From an uncultured Zetaproteobacteria bacterium (lineage in GTDB: Bacteria; Pseudomonadota; Zetaproteobacteria; Mariprofundales; Mariprofundaceae): a stretch of DNA of 13,340 nucleotides. The translations under genes were made by a program, and so were the position numbers. The notes beneath the pieces are model-generated. The model searched no databases, had not been told where the DNA came from, and saw nothing but the letters and a program-made list of their open reading frames with translations. The stretch spans positions 1 through 13,340 of the forward strand of contig CAMZLX010000042.1 in NCBI GenBank assembly GCA_947311795.1, read 5' to 3'. This document shows, in pieces, positions 1 to 6,846 of this stretch. Each line of letters begins with the position of its first letter. Within the stretch, counting starts at the first letter, position 1.

Positions 1-32
1 GACCCCTTTGAGTTTAAACTTAGTGTTTTAAT

Positions 33-764
33 CTAGCGTATTAACCCAATCAAGCAGATAACAATAAGCATACCACCAATGATTTGTTTGAAATAGGCAG
101 CATCCTGCGAAATGAGATAGTCATGAAGCTTTAGGCCAACCACATGTCCAATCGCTGCAGCAGGTAACAACCACAAGTGGCTGGACCACCAAAAATCTAC
201 ACCCACACTGGCTAACACGCTCAATTTAATCGTCACCAGCACAAACCAAAGCACAAACAGTGTGTTTCTTAGCTTTTCTTTGGCTACTCTATGCATAAAT
301 ACGGCAACAATCAGTGGCGCACCAATCAAGCTTGTGCCACTCACATAACCACCAATGACCAATAAAATTGTATCCAAGGTTTTACTTTGGCTTTTGAGTT
401 GATATTTAAACACATACATAACGCCATATATCAAGGTCATCACATAAACAAAAGTGACCATAATATCGGTGGGTAAGGTGAGCAAACCAAATACACCGAT
501 AAGTTTTGGAATAATCATAATGCCGAAGGCTTTCTTCAAAAATGGCCAATCCACAGCACCAAGTCGTGTACCAACTGTAATTCCACTAAAAAATAACAAA
601 TGAATGCCAATAAGTGGAATCCAAATAAGTGGGTTGTCCACAACGAGCAGCAACAGGGGTAAACCGAGTGCTGCGCCACCAAACCCTAGACCAGAGCGTA
701 CAAAGCCCGTCCAGACGAAAATAAGTGCTGTGGCGGCATATTGCCATAATTCGAGGTTATCCAT
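33..764 (-). CDS. TauE/SafE family membrane permease
   Basis: The 243-residue product is almost entirely hydrophobic, with about eight predicted membrane segments. Two glycine-rich motifs sit in the two halves of the protein: SGLGFGGAALGLPLLL (residues 24-39) and YVSGTSLIGAPLIV (140-153). This internal duplication is typical of the TauE/SafE family (formerly DUF81). Members are inner-membrane carriers linked to export of sulfite, sulfoacetate or other small organosulfur anions, and the actual substrate cannot be read from sequence. The ATG at 764 is the only clear start, although no good Shine-Dalgarno precedes it. The gene lies 134 bp downstream of the DUF2064 gene on the same strand. That gap holds palindromic AT-rich DNA, so it may have its own promoter. 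The length is normal for the family. Family assignment is firm; the transported molecule is unknown. Confidence 0.88.
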   Translation of the reverse strand: MDNLELWQYAATALIFVWTGFVRSGLGFGGAALGLPLLLLVVDNPLIWIPLIGIHLLFFSGITVGTRLGAVDWPFLKKAFGIMIIPKLIGVFGLLTLPTDIMVTFVYVMTLIYGVMYVFKYQLKSQSKTLDTILLVIGGYVSGTSLIGAPLIVAVFMHRVAKEKLRNTLFVLWFVLVTIKLSVLASVGVDFWWSSHLWLLPAAAIGHVVGLKLHDYLISQDAAYFKQIIGGMLIVICLIGLIR

Positions 765-858
765 TCGCGGGATAGTAGTGCGTAGCGATTAGAATGATAG
801 ATGTAACAAAGGTTTGATAATCATTTAACCGCGCCACAAACCATAATGCGTAATGTCG

Positions 859-874
859 CATAATATATATTATG
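859..874. promoter_or_regulatory. Perfect 16-bp AT palindrome upstream of permease
   Basis: The sequence CATAATATATATTATG is a perfect palindrome. On the + strand it is immediately preceded by a shorter inverted repeat, ATGCG-6 nt-CGCAT (846-861), which shares two of its bases. Both lie in the 134-bp gap between the DUF2064 stop and the permease start, about 95 to 110 bp upstream of that start. No T-tract follows on either strand, so a rho-independent terminator is unlikely. An operator or a cruciform-prone promoter-distal element is possible. The regulatory role is inference only. Confidence 0.3.
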
Positions 875-898
875 TAATATTTATATGTAGAAAAATAG

Positions 899-1495
899 TC
901 ACCATGACGCAGGTGGCGCACGCCGTATATCTTGCACTCTATCCAAATCAAAAGACATTCCCAGCACATGAACATTAAGCTTTAACCCATTGATTATACT
1001 CATCGTTTCATCAAACACTGAATCTGTACCCCAATGAATACCATCAAACAGCTCAAGATATGGCCTTGTTAAAACAATCAAGTCATAACCACCGTCTTCA
1101 ACGGGCCCAATAACCACATCATGCGATGCACTGGCTTCTTGCGCTTGCTTGTAGCGCGTTAACGCTACATGCGGTGAATCTGTACCTAAAAACATAACTG
1201 AACTACTGTCATGGTCGAATGAAGCCTCGCACAAGCCTTTGAGCCTCTGCCCTAAGTCTCCATTACCCTGAGCCTTCAGATTGTAAGTATAATCAGATTG
1301 CAATTCAGAAAAATAAGGGTGCGACATATCATCCACAGCAAGCCAGACATCATTAAATAAACTACAGACCTTATTGAGTGTAGCCTTAACCATCTGCCTA
1401 TGTAACGCCGCAGCTTGTTCGGGGCTGTATTCTGGCTGTAAACGTGTTTTCACGCATCCAGCAACAGGCGCTTTACTTAAAACAATAACACGCAT
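899..1495 (-). CDS. TIGR04282/DUF2064 GT-A-fold transferase
   Basis: The 198-residue protein carries the signature of the TIGR04282 (DUF2064) family, related to MobA-like nucleotidyltransferases and GT-A glycosyltransferases. The N-terminal nucleotide-binding stretch is VLSKAPVAGCVKTRL (residues 5-19). GTDSPH (104-109) and GPVEDGGYDLI (130-140) follow, with a late acidic FDLD motif (182-185). The family typically sits next to a TIGR04283 glycosyltransferase, and it does here: the upstream gene's TAA stop and this ATG share one base (TAATG), implying translational coupling. Both families were named from arsenosugar gene clusters, but no arsM or arsS lies in this window, so an arsenic role is unsupported. 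The likely reaction is transfer of a nucleotide or sugar to a small acceptor. The enzyme fold is well supported; the substrate is unknown. Confidence 0.85.
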   Translation of the reverse strand: MRVIVLSKAPVAGCVKTRLQPEYSPEQAAALHRQMVKATLNKVCSLFNDVWLAVDDMSHPYFSELQSDYTYNLKAQGNGDLGQRLKGLCEASFDHDSSSVMFLGTDSPHVALTRYKQAQEASASHDVVIGPVEDGGYDLIVLTRPYLELFDGIHWGTDSVFDETMSIINGLKLNVHVLGMSFDLDRVQDIRRAPPASW

Positions 1496-2187
1496 TACCG
1501 TGCATCCCTATATATTTCAGCAAGCTTTTCGGGCGAAACACCTATCCAAAAAAGAAACCTAAGCTTCCACATTAAAAATATAGTTTTTAAAACACCATGC
1601 TTTTCCCAACGCCTGCTTGAAGTTACCAGTTTATCATGCAAACAAACCACCTTGCCCAACCTTTTCAAAGCCTTGGTCAACGCAATATCTTCCATCAAGG
1701 CTATATCTGGATAACCACCAACAGCCTCATAAGCCTGCCTTGACACAAAAATACCCTGATCACCTGTAGACACCTTGGTCAAACACGACCGAGCATTGAT
1801 AAAAAAGCTTATAATTCGGTAGGTTATACTGCTATTAGACAGGATGATATCAAACCTTCCTGACAAATAACCTTGATTATAAGCTTTTTTGATGTTCAAT
1901 ATATTACTTGAACTAATCAGTGTATCTATATGTAAATAAAGGATAATATCTGACTTGGTGTTTTGAGTGCCAACAATCATCTGTTTGGCGCGCCCTGCTT
2001 CGCTTTGCAAGCAAACAAAGCCCTGCTCTCGAATAAGTGCAACCGTGTTGTCCGCTGAGCCTCCATCGACAAAAACAAGCTCCTCCACAGATAGCGTTTT
2101 AAGCGCTTTTAAAACATTCGGGAGTATCTTGGCTTCATTAAAGACAGGAATGACGATAGCGAGGCTTGGAGAGGGCTTATGATGCAA
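1495..2187 (-). CDS. TIGR04283 family GT2 glycosyltransferase
   Basis: The 230-residue protein is a family-2 glycosyltransferase. It opens with LAIVIPVFNEAKILPNVL (residues 9-26), then has FVDGGSADNT (39-48) and a metal-binding LHID (85-88) in place of the usual DxD. The TIGR04283 signature region is TGDQGIFVSRQAYEAVGGYP (141-160) followed by LMEDIALTKALKRLG (164-178). The C-terminal FWIGVSPEKL (213-222) is also typical of the family. The start is TTG at 2187. It is the only usable start, because the same frame is closed three codons upstream by the TAA of the ATP-grasp gene and the first conserved strand begins at residue 9. No convincing Shine-Dalgarno is visible, so translation is probably coupled to the upstream gene. 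The sugar donor and acceptor are unknown. The arsenosugar label of the family should not be assumed. Confidence 0.87.
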   Translation of the reverse strand: MHHKPSPSLAIVIPVFNEAKILPNVLKALKTLSVEELVFVDGGSADNTVALIREQGFVCLQSEAGRAKQMIVGTQNTKSDIILYLHIDTLISSSNILNIKKAYNQGYLSGRFDIILSNSSITYRIISFFINARSCLTKVSTGDQGIFVSRQAYEAVGGYPDIALMEDIALTKALKRLGKVVCLHDKLVTSSRRWEKHGVLKTIFLMWKLRFLFWIGVSPEKLAEIYRDAR

Positions 2188-2193
2188 AACGTG

Positions 2194-3249
2194 TTATTTC
2201 ACCGTAATTGGCGTCCAACCACTGCCCTCTTCTCTAAAGTTGGTGATTTGACCATTCCATGCGCGACCTGCCATGGCGACCAAGTTCGAACCATACATAT
2301 AAAGTCGAATATCAAACTTGTAGGACTTTTTATCAATTTCAATCTGGCTGGCAGGAACAAGCTTTTGCATCACAGTGGAAAATATATCCAAAGCCTCAAA
2401 ACGTTTGCGGCTCATCCCCTTACCCAACAACACCCCTTTACCGCCATGCCTTGCAGCAGGCTTGAACACCCACGTTTTACGGTTCACCCACGCTTGTTCC
2501 GAATCAACTTCAGCCAACACATGCGTTTCTGGTACAACAGAGTGAATCAAGTTTACGGTATCAGCATCCAAAAAGCATAAAAAATCCTTGCGCCACCAGT
2601 CCACCATGCGGTTTTTATCACCAACAAGGGCATAACTTCGCGGATAAGGATTAAGCGCAACTTGTTTGCCCACAAAAGCTTGACGAATATCTTGCATCAC
2701 ATCTGATTCCAAATAAAAGTCCGTATGGCGATTATAAATCATATCCACTTTATCTGAGCCAATGTATAAACCATCATCTTTAAGCGATAAATCTTGAGGG
2801 CTAAGCAAAAACACCTTACGCCCATCGCTTTCAAGAAGCTTGGCATAAGTTTGCATTTCAGGAAGCATATATTGCGATTGAATGTCTTCATCCATAATGG
2901 CGATGGTTTGCCATGTTTTATCAAACATATTCAACAGGCGCTGCTCAAGTCTGCCTTGTAATTCATGATGTTGAGACTGGGGAATCCAGCCATCATCTTT
3001 TTCCCACAAACCGCCTGCATTATTGTTGATTTCAATCAACTTGGGTCCATCAGGTGTTAAGTGAAAATCATAACCCATCAATATTGAGGGCTGCTCGGGT
3101 TGCACATCTATGGTTTCGGGTAAATCAAGGTCCAATGCCTTCAAATAAGCAGGTTCATATTGAAGTTTATCAATCGTTTTAGCGAAGTTTAACATGGTAT
3201 TAAAGTCTTCTGCTGCAATCGGTACGGGTGTTGTCGTGGCTAATGTCAT
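2194..3249 (-). CDS. ATP-grasp-like ligase, apparently circularly permuted
   Basis: I do not recognise a named orthologue for this 351-residue protein. It shows ATP-grasp features in an unusual order. The metal-binding motif LIEINNNAGG (residues 71-80), which normally lies near the C-terminus of ATP-grasp enzymes, is near the N-terminus after GYDFHLTPDGPK (59-70). The nucleotide-binding part comes late: NPYPRSYALVGDKNRM (200-215), WVFKPAARHGGKGVLLG (260-276) with its P-loop-like lysine and glycines, and FDIRLYMYGSNLVAMAGRA (312-330). This order resembles circularly permuted ATP-grasp enzymes such as glutathionylspermidine synthase. It suggests an ATP-dependent carboxylate-amine or carboxylate-thiol ligase acting in the cytoplasm. 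The ATG at 3249 follows a G-rich AGGGTGGG stretch. It is first in a three-gene string with two glycosyltransferase-like genes and is divergent from rlmN. The substrate is unknown. Confidence 0.7.
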   Translation of the reverse strand: MTLATTTPVPIAAEDFNTMLNFAKTIDKLQYEPAYLKALDLDLPETIDVQPEQPSILMGYDFHLTPDGPKLIEINNNAGGLWEKDDGWIPQSQHHELQGRLEQRLLNMFDKTWQTIAIMDEDIQSQYMLPEMQTYAKLLESDGRKVFLLSPQDLSLKDDGLYIGSDKVDMIYNRHTDFYLESDVMQDIRQAFVGKQVALNPYPRSYALVGDKNRMVDWWRKDFLCFLDADTVNLIHSVVPETHVLAEVDSEQAWVNRKTWVFKPAARHGGKGVLLGKGMSRKRFEALDIFSTVMQKLVPASQIEIDKKSYKFDIRLYMYGSNLVAMAGRAWNGQITNFREEGSGWTPITVK

Positions 3250-3294
3250 GCGCCCACCCTACCCAATTTTTTTCATGCCGCTAATATCCTTGCC

Positions 3295-4359
3295 ATGAAT
3301 ACCCCTTCACTTGCCAGCTTATCCTTAGCAGAACTACAAAACCTGATGCAAACATGGGGGCTTCCTGCCTTTCGTGCCAAGCAACTACTGGACTGGCGAA
3401 ACAAAGGCATTTTAGACTTGAATGCAATGAAAAATATCCCCAATCAAGTTAAAGAAACATTAGAAGAACATATTCAAGTTCAGCCTTTAAAGCTTGTAAG
3501 TAGACAAAAATCCACCGATGGCACGCGCAAGTATCTATTTGCTTTACAACGTGAGAACCAAAGCCTTAAACATATAGAAAGCGTGCTTATTCCTGAAGAA
3601 AATAGGGGTACGGTCTGCATTTCATCGCAAGCAGGATGTGTGTTGGATTGCCCATTTTGTCATACGGGCACACAAAAGTTTGAAGGTAACTTAACCGCTG
3701 CCGAAATCGTGGCGCAAGTGCTTGCCGTGAAAGCCGATTTACTTGCTGACCCCATGATGGATGACTTGCATAATCAAGTCTCACATATTGTGTATATGGG
3801 CATGGGTGAGCCGCTAGCCAATGAAGTGGAAGTGTTCAAATCATTGGAATTATTGATGGATGAAGCTTATTTGAATCTATCACGCAGACGCATCACGCTA
3901 TCAACATCAGGTTTAGTGCCACAAATTGAACGTTTGGGATTAGATTCACCTGTCAACCTCGCCATTTCATTGCATTCTGCCATCAATGAGCAGCGCAATG
4001 TGCTTGTGCCGATTAACCAGAAGTATGATTTAACCAGCCTTCGCAAATGTTTAAACACCTATCCTCTTGCCAAAAGTCGCCATATCACCTTGGAATATGT
4101 GATGCTTAAAGATGTGAATGACACCGAAGAATCATTGCAAGCGTTGATAAAGTTTGTAAACCCCGAACGTGAGCGGGTTAACCTGATTCGATTTAACACC
4201 TATCCCGGCAGTGAATTTCAAGGAAGTGCAACAAATGTCACAGACAAATTTGCAAAGTCCTTGATTTCTAAGGGTATTCGTGCAACGGTAAGGCGGTCTC
4301 GCGGCGATGATATTATGGCAGCTTGCGGGCAACTCAAGACAGCAAAGTTGGGGAATTGA
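3295..4359 (+). CDS. rlmN: Dual-specificity 23S rRNA/tRNA adenine-C2 methyltransferase
   Basis: RlmN is a radical-SAM enzyme that methylates C2 of A2503 in 23S rRNA and of A37 in some tRNAs. The 354-residue product has the CxxxCxxC iron-sulfur motif CVLDCPFC (Cys115, 119, 122), followed by HTGTQKF (123-129). Cys108 in TVCISSQAGC and Cys344 in MAACGQL correspond to E. coli Cys118 and Cys355, the pair that handles the methyl-cysteine intermediate, so it should be catalytically complete. GMGEPL (169-174) is the expected SAM-site motif. The length is normal. The ATG at 3295 has no clear Shine-Dalgarno, and a TAATAT sequence lies just upstream, so a very short leader is possible. It is the first gene of a + strand operon: its TGA overlaps the mtnP ATG by one base. 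In gammaproteobacteria rlmN likewise stands near pilF and rodZ. Confidence 0.96.
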   Translation: MNTPSLASLSLAELQNLMQTWGLPAFRAKQLLDWRNKGILDLNAMKNIPNQVKETLEEHIQVQPLKLVSRQKSTDGTRKYLFALQRENQSLKHIESVLIPEENRGTVCISSQAGCVLDCPFCHTGTQKFEGNLTAAEIVAQVLAVKADLLADPMMDDLHNQVSHIVYMGMGEPLANEVEVFKSLELLMDEAYLNLSRRRITLSTSGLVPQIERLGLDSPVNLAISLHSAINEQRNVLVPINQKYDLTSLRKCLNTYPLAKSRHITLEYVMLKDVNDTEESLQALIKFVNPERERVNLIRFNTYPGSEFQGSATNVTDKFAKSLISKGIRATVRRSRGDDIMAACGQLKTAKLGN

Positions 4360-5216
4360 TGCAAAGAATTGGAATTATTGGTGGCAGTGGTTTGTATGCA
4401 ATCGATGGCATTGAAATCATTGATGAGCTTGATATCGACACACCTTTTGGCAAACCCTCGGACAAGTTAACCCTTGCTACAATTCACGGGCATGAAGTCG
4501 TGTTCCTTCCCCGCCATGGCAAAACACACAGCATTCCACCGCATAAAATCAATTACCGTGCAAACATATATGCCATGAAGCTGGCAGGTGTATCTCAAAT
4601 CATTTCGATTTCAGCTGTTGGCTCTTTGCGTGAAGACATCACACCTGGTGACTTCGTGCTTGTTGACCAATTTGTTGACCGCACCCGAGAGCGTGCTTCA
4701 ACCTTTTTTGATGGACCAGTGGTAGCGCATGTATCCATGGCGGACCCTATATGCGCTTCTTTGGCTCAAAAATTACACCAAGCCTGTGCAAAAGAAGGTA
4801 TCACAACACATGAACGCGGCACATATATGGTGATGCAAGGCCCTCAGTTTTCAACGCGAGCAGAATCTGAATTGTATCGTAGCTGGGGTATGGATGTGAT
4901 TGGTATGACCAATATGCCAGAAGCCAAATTAGCCAAAGAAGCTGAGATTTGCTATACTACTGTCGCGATGTGTACTGATTATGATTGCTGGCATGAAACT
5001 GAAGACAATGTGTCTGTCGCTTCTGTGATTGAAGTGATGCAGCACAATGTGAGCAAAGCGAAAGCAATGTTGCTCACATATTTTGAACACTATCATAGCC
5101 AAAATACAACATGTGCTTGTCAACATACGTTGGAACATAGTATTTTTGCAGACCTCAAAGTACAAAGTGATGAAAGTTTGCGCCCTATTTATGCGCTGGT
5201 GAAACGATTCTTATGA
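4359..5216 (+). CDS. mtnP: S-methyl-5'-thioadenosine phosphorylase
   Basis: MtnP cleaves methylthioadenosine with phosphate to adenine and methylthioribose-1-phosphate. The 285-residue protein has GIIGGSGLY (residues 5-13), the phosphate-site FLPRHGKTHSIPPHKINYRA (49-68), SAVGSL (85-90), NMPEAKLAKEAEICY (185-199) and TDYDCW (206-211). The Asp207/Asp209 pattern favours adenine-type over guanine-type nucleosides. A CxC motif (Cys252, Cys254) near the C-terminus matches that seen in archaeal MTA phosphorylase II. I chose the ATG at 4359 over a TTG 36 nt upstream. It overlaps the rlmN stop as TGATG, follows a GGGG purine run, and gives the family's normal N-terminus. The 3' end overlaps the next gene by four bases (ATGA). 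No other methionine-salvage gene is in the window. It could also phosphorolyse 5'-deoxyadenosine, the by-product of radical-SAM enzymes. Confidence 0.94.
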   Translation: MQRIGIIGGSGLYAIDGIEIIDELDIDTPFGKPSDKLTLATIHGHEVVFLPRHGKTHSIPPHKINYRANIYAMKLAGVSQIISISAVGSLREDITPGDFVLVDQFVDRTRERASTFFDGPVVAHVSMADPICASLAQKLHQACAKEGITTHERGTYMVMQGPQFSTRAESELYRSWGMDVIGMTNMPEAKLAKEAEICYTTVAMCTDYDCWHETEDNVSVASVIEVMQHNVSKAKAMLLTYFEHYHSQNTTCACQHTLEHSIFADLKVQSDESLRPIYALVKRFL

Positions 5217-5986
5217 AAACAATAGCTTTAAAATTAATAGTTCTAACCTTTATATTATCCTTAGCTTCCTGCCAAACGGCTTCAGAAAAGCGGTTGGATG
5301 ATAATGCCGATAAACGCGCTAAATTACATTATCAACTTGGTTTGGATGCCATTCATAAAGGTTTGGTACCTAAGGCTTTTGAAGAGCTTTATATTTCAGA
5401 TAAAATCCGCCCTGACCAACCCGACACCTTAGATGCCATTGCCTATGCATGGCGTTTGCGCGGTGACGACAAAGAAGCTGAAAAGTTTTACAAAAAAGCC
5501 ATTCGTAATGATGCAGGTCCTGCAACATACAACAATTATGGTAGTTTACTGGTTGATTTAGGCAAATACCAAAAAGCATTAGATAATTTAACCATTGCGC
5601 TTGAAGACCCAAGGTATCGCAATCAATCCTTGATATTTATGAACATGGGTGATGCCTATGTTGGGCTGAAAGATTTAGAAAAGGCTGTGGAATCATATCG
5701 GCAAGCACGCATCCTTTCTCCCAATTGGACACAACCTCAAATCAAAGAAGCAGCAGCTTACATCACATTTAATCGTCCCAATTACGCACAAGCCTTGTAT
5801 GAAACCATTCTAAGGCGTGAACCTGCCAATCAAGAAGCTTTGCAAGGTTTGATCGCCCTTCTCAAGGGTGCGGAGCAAGACATGGTTCTACAAAAGTATA
5901 TCCAAGCATTCATCGATGCTACACCTGACAAACTTCAGCAGGCATGGGCAAAAGATGAGTTGGCACTGCTTTCTCAAGGTTCTTGA
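5213..5986 (+). CDS. PilF/PilW-like TPR lipoprotein, type IV pilus biogenesis
   Basis: The 257-residue product begins with a lipoprotein signal (basic start, hydrophobic stretch, lipobox LASC with Cys20). It is probably anchored in the outer membrane facing the periplasm. Tandem tetratricopeptide repeats follow over about residues 37-220, including ATYNNYGSLLVDLGKYQKAL (104-123) and FMNMGDAYVGLKDLEKAVES (142-161). The NNYG…LGKY…AL…PxYxxxxxxxxNxG pattern and the position between rlmN and a rodZ-like gene match PilF/PilW. In Pseudomonas and Neisseria that protein is the pilotin or stability factor that helps the PilQ secretin assemble. The ATG start overlaps the mtnP stop by four bases. No other pilus gene is in the window, so the pilus role rests on homology and gene order. 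A generic TPR lipoprotein is the alternative. Confidence 0.82.
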   Translation: MKTIALKLIVLTFILSLASCQTASEKRLDDNADKRAKLHYQLGLDAIHKGLVPKAFEELYISDKIRPDQPDTLDAIAYAWRLRGDDKEAEKFYKKAIRNDAGPATYNNYGSLLVDLGKYQKALDNLTIALEDPRYRNQSLIFMNMGDAYVGLKDLEKAVESYRQARILSPNWTQPQIKEAAAYITFNRPNYAQALYETILRREPANQEALQGLIALLKGAEQDMVLQKYIQAFIDATPDKLQQAWAKDELALLSQGS

Positions 5987-5988
5987 TA

Positions 5989-6846
5989 ATGCAAAATGAT
6001 GAAAAAAATAACGAAGTGGATGACAACACTTTTGCCAAAGAAGCCTTGCAGTGCGAAATTGGCAATAAATTAAAACAAACACGCGAAGAAAAGAACATCA
6101 GCATTGAATATGTCATCAAAGAGCTCAAATTCAGCAAAACATTTTTGAATGCATTGGAAGATGGCACTTGGGAAAACTTACCCGGTGAAGTTTATGCGAT
6201 TGGCTTTTTGAAACAGTACTCAGCACTTCTTGATTTGGATGTCAGCGCTGAAATAGATCGTATCAAAAGCAAATCATTTGAGCTAAAAGCCCCTGAAACA
6301 TATCCCGATGTCCCTATTTCGCCCAATAAAAAGTGGGTTTATATTGCCATTGCTCTTTTTATTGCACTTCTTTTCATCGTCAATATTTCAAGCACAGATG
6401 ACAAAGAACAAAGCAATAGAGCTACAAATACAACGCAAACTCAAACTGATACAGTAACTTTAACGGAATCAACTGAGCCAGAAAACATTGTGGTTGCTAG
6501 CGACAGCTATGCAGAAAATCATGTGGAACCATCTGCTTTACTTGCTGAAGAAAGCAAACCCGATGCACCCATTCCTGTTAAAAAAACCTACTCCTTTTTT
6601 GCAGCGACCAACGATGTGTGGCTTCAAGTGTCTGAAATTGATGAGTTTGGCGAGCCTCAACTTTTGCGTGAAGTTTTACTTAAAAAAGGACAAAGTTTCA
6701 GTATCATTGATACAGCGTCCAAATTGGTACTCACCGCAGGTAATGCGAGAGCTTTGGAAGTATTGGAAGGTAATCATGTGTTGTTTGCAGCAGGGACATT
6801 GGGTGAAGAAAACAAAGTGTTAAAACGTTTTCCAATCAACCCATAA
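5989..6846 (+). CDS. rodZ: RodZ-like HTH and DUF4115 membrane protein
   Basis: RodZ links the MreB actin-like cytoskeleton to the cell-wall elongation machinery. The 285-residue protein has the expected three-part layout. A cytoplasmic helix-turn-helix domain of the HTH_25 type spans about residues 20-95, with IGNKLKQTREEKNISIEYV (24-42) and WENLPGEVYAIGFLKQYS (61-78). One membrane segment spans about 115-133. A Thr/Glu-rich periplasmic linker leads to a DUF4115 domain (about 200-280) containing LTAGNARALEVLEG (248-261). I chose the ATG at 5989, two bases after the TPR-gene stop, with AAGG upstream. A TTG two codons earlier overlaps that stop and is less likely. It is last in the rlmN–mtnP–TPR–rodZ operon. 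No ispG or hisS follows, unlike in E. coli; instead rnc converges and overlaps by 11 bp. Confidence 0.85.
   Translation: MQNDEKNNEVDDNTFAKEALQCEIGNKLKQTREEKNISIEYVIKELKFSKTFLNALEDGTWENLPGEVYAIGFLKQYSALLDLDVSAEIDRIKSKSFELKAPETYPDVPISPNKKWVYIAIALFIALLFIVNISSTDDKEQSNRATNTTQTQTDTVTLTESTEPENIVVASDSYAENHVEPSALLAEESKPDAPIPVKKTYSFFAATNDVWLQVSEIDEFGEPQLLREVLLKKGQSFSIIDTASKLVLTAGNARALEVLEGNHVLFAAGTLGEENKVLKRFPINP

Noticed and set aside
11..20. Ten-base palindrome AGTTTAAACT at the left edge
   Set aside because: It is short and AT-rich, has no stem-loop with a T-tract, and is likely chance.
813..828. FNR/ANR-like box (TTGAT-4 nt-ATTTAA) upstream of the permease gene
   Set aside because: Only the left half matches TTGAT; the right half should be ATCAA and is not.
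757..975. A 72-codon − strand reading frame across the gap upstream of the permease gene
   Set aside because: It overlaps the DUF2064 gene out of frame, its residues look random and Tyr/Ile-rich from AT-rich DNA, and it has no family resemblance.
2179..2580. A 133-codon + strand reading frame opposite the ATP-grasp gene
   Set aside because: It is antisense to a clearly conserved coding region and shows no domain pattern of its own.
4323..4358. Extended mtnP start at TTG 4323
   Set aside because: The ATG at 4359 has a purine-rich ribosome site, overlaps the rlmN stop in a coupled manner and gives the normal family N-terminus.
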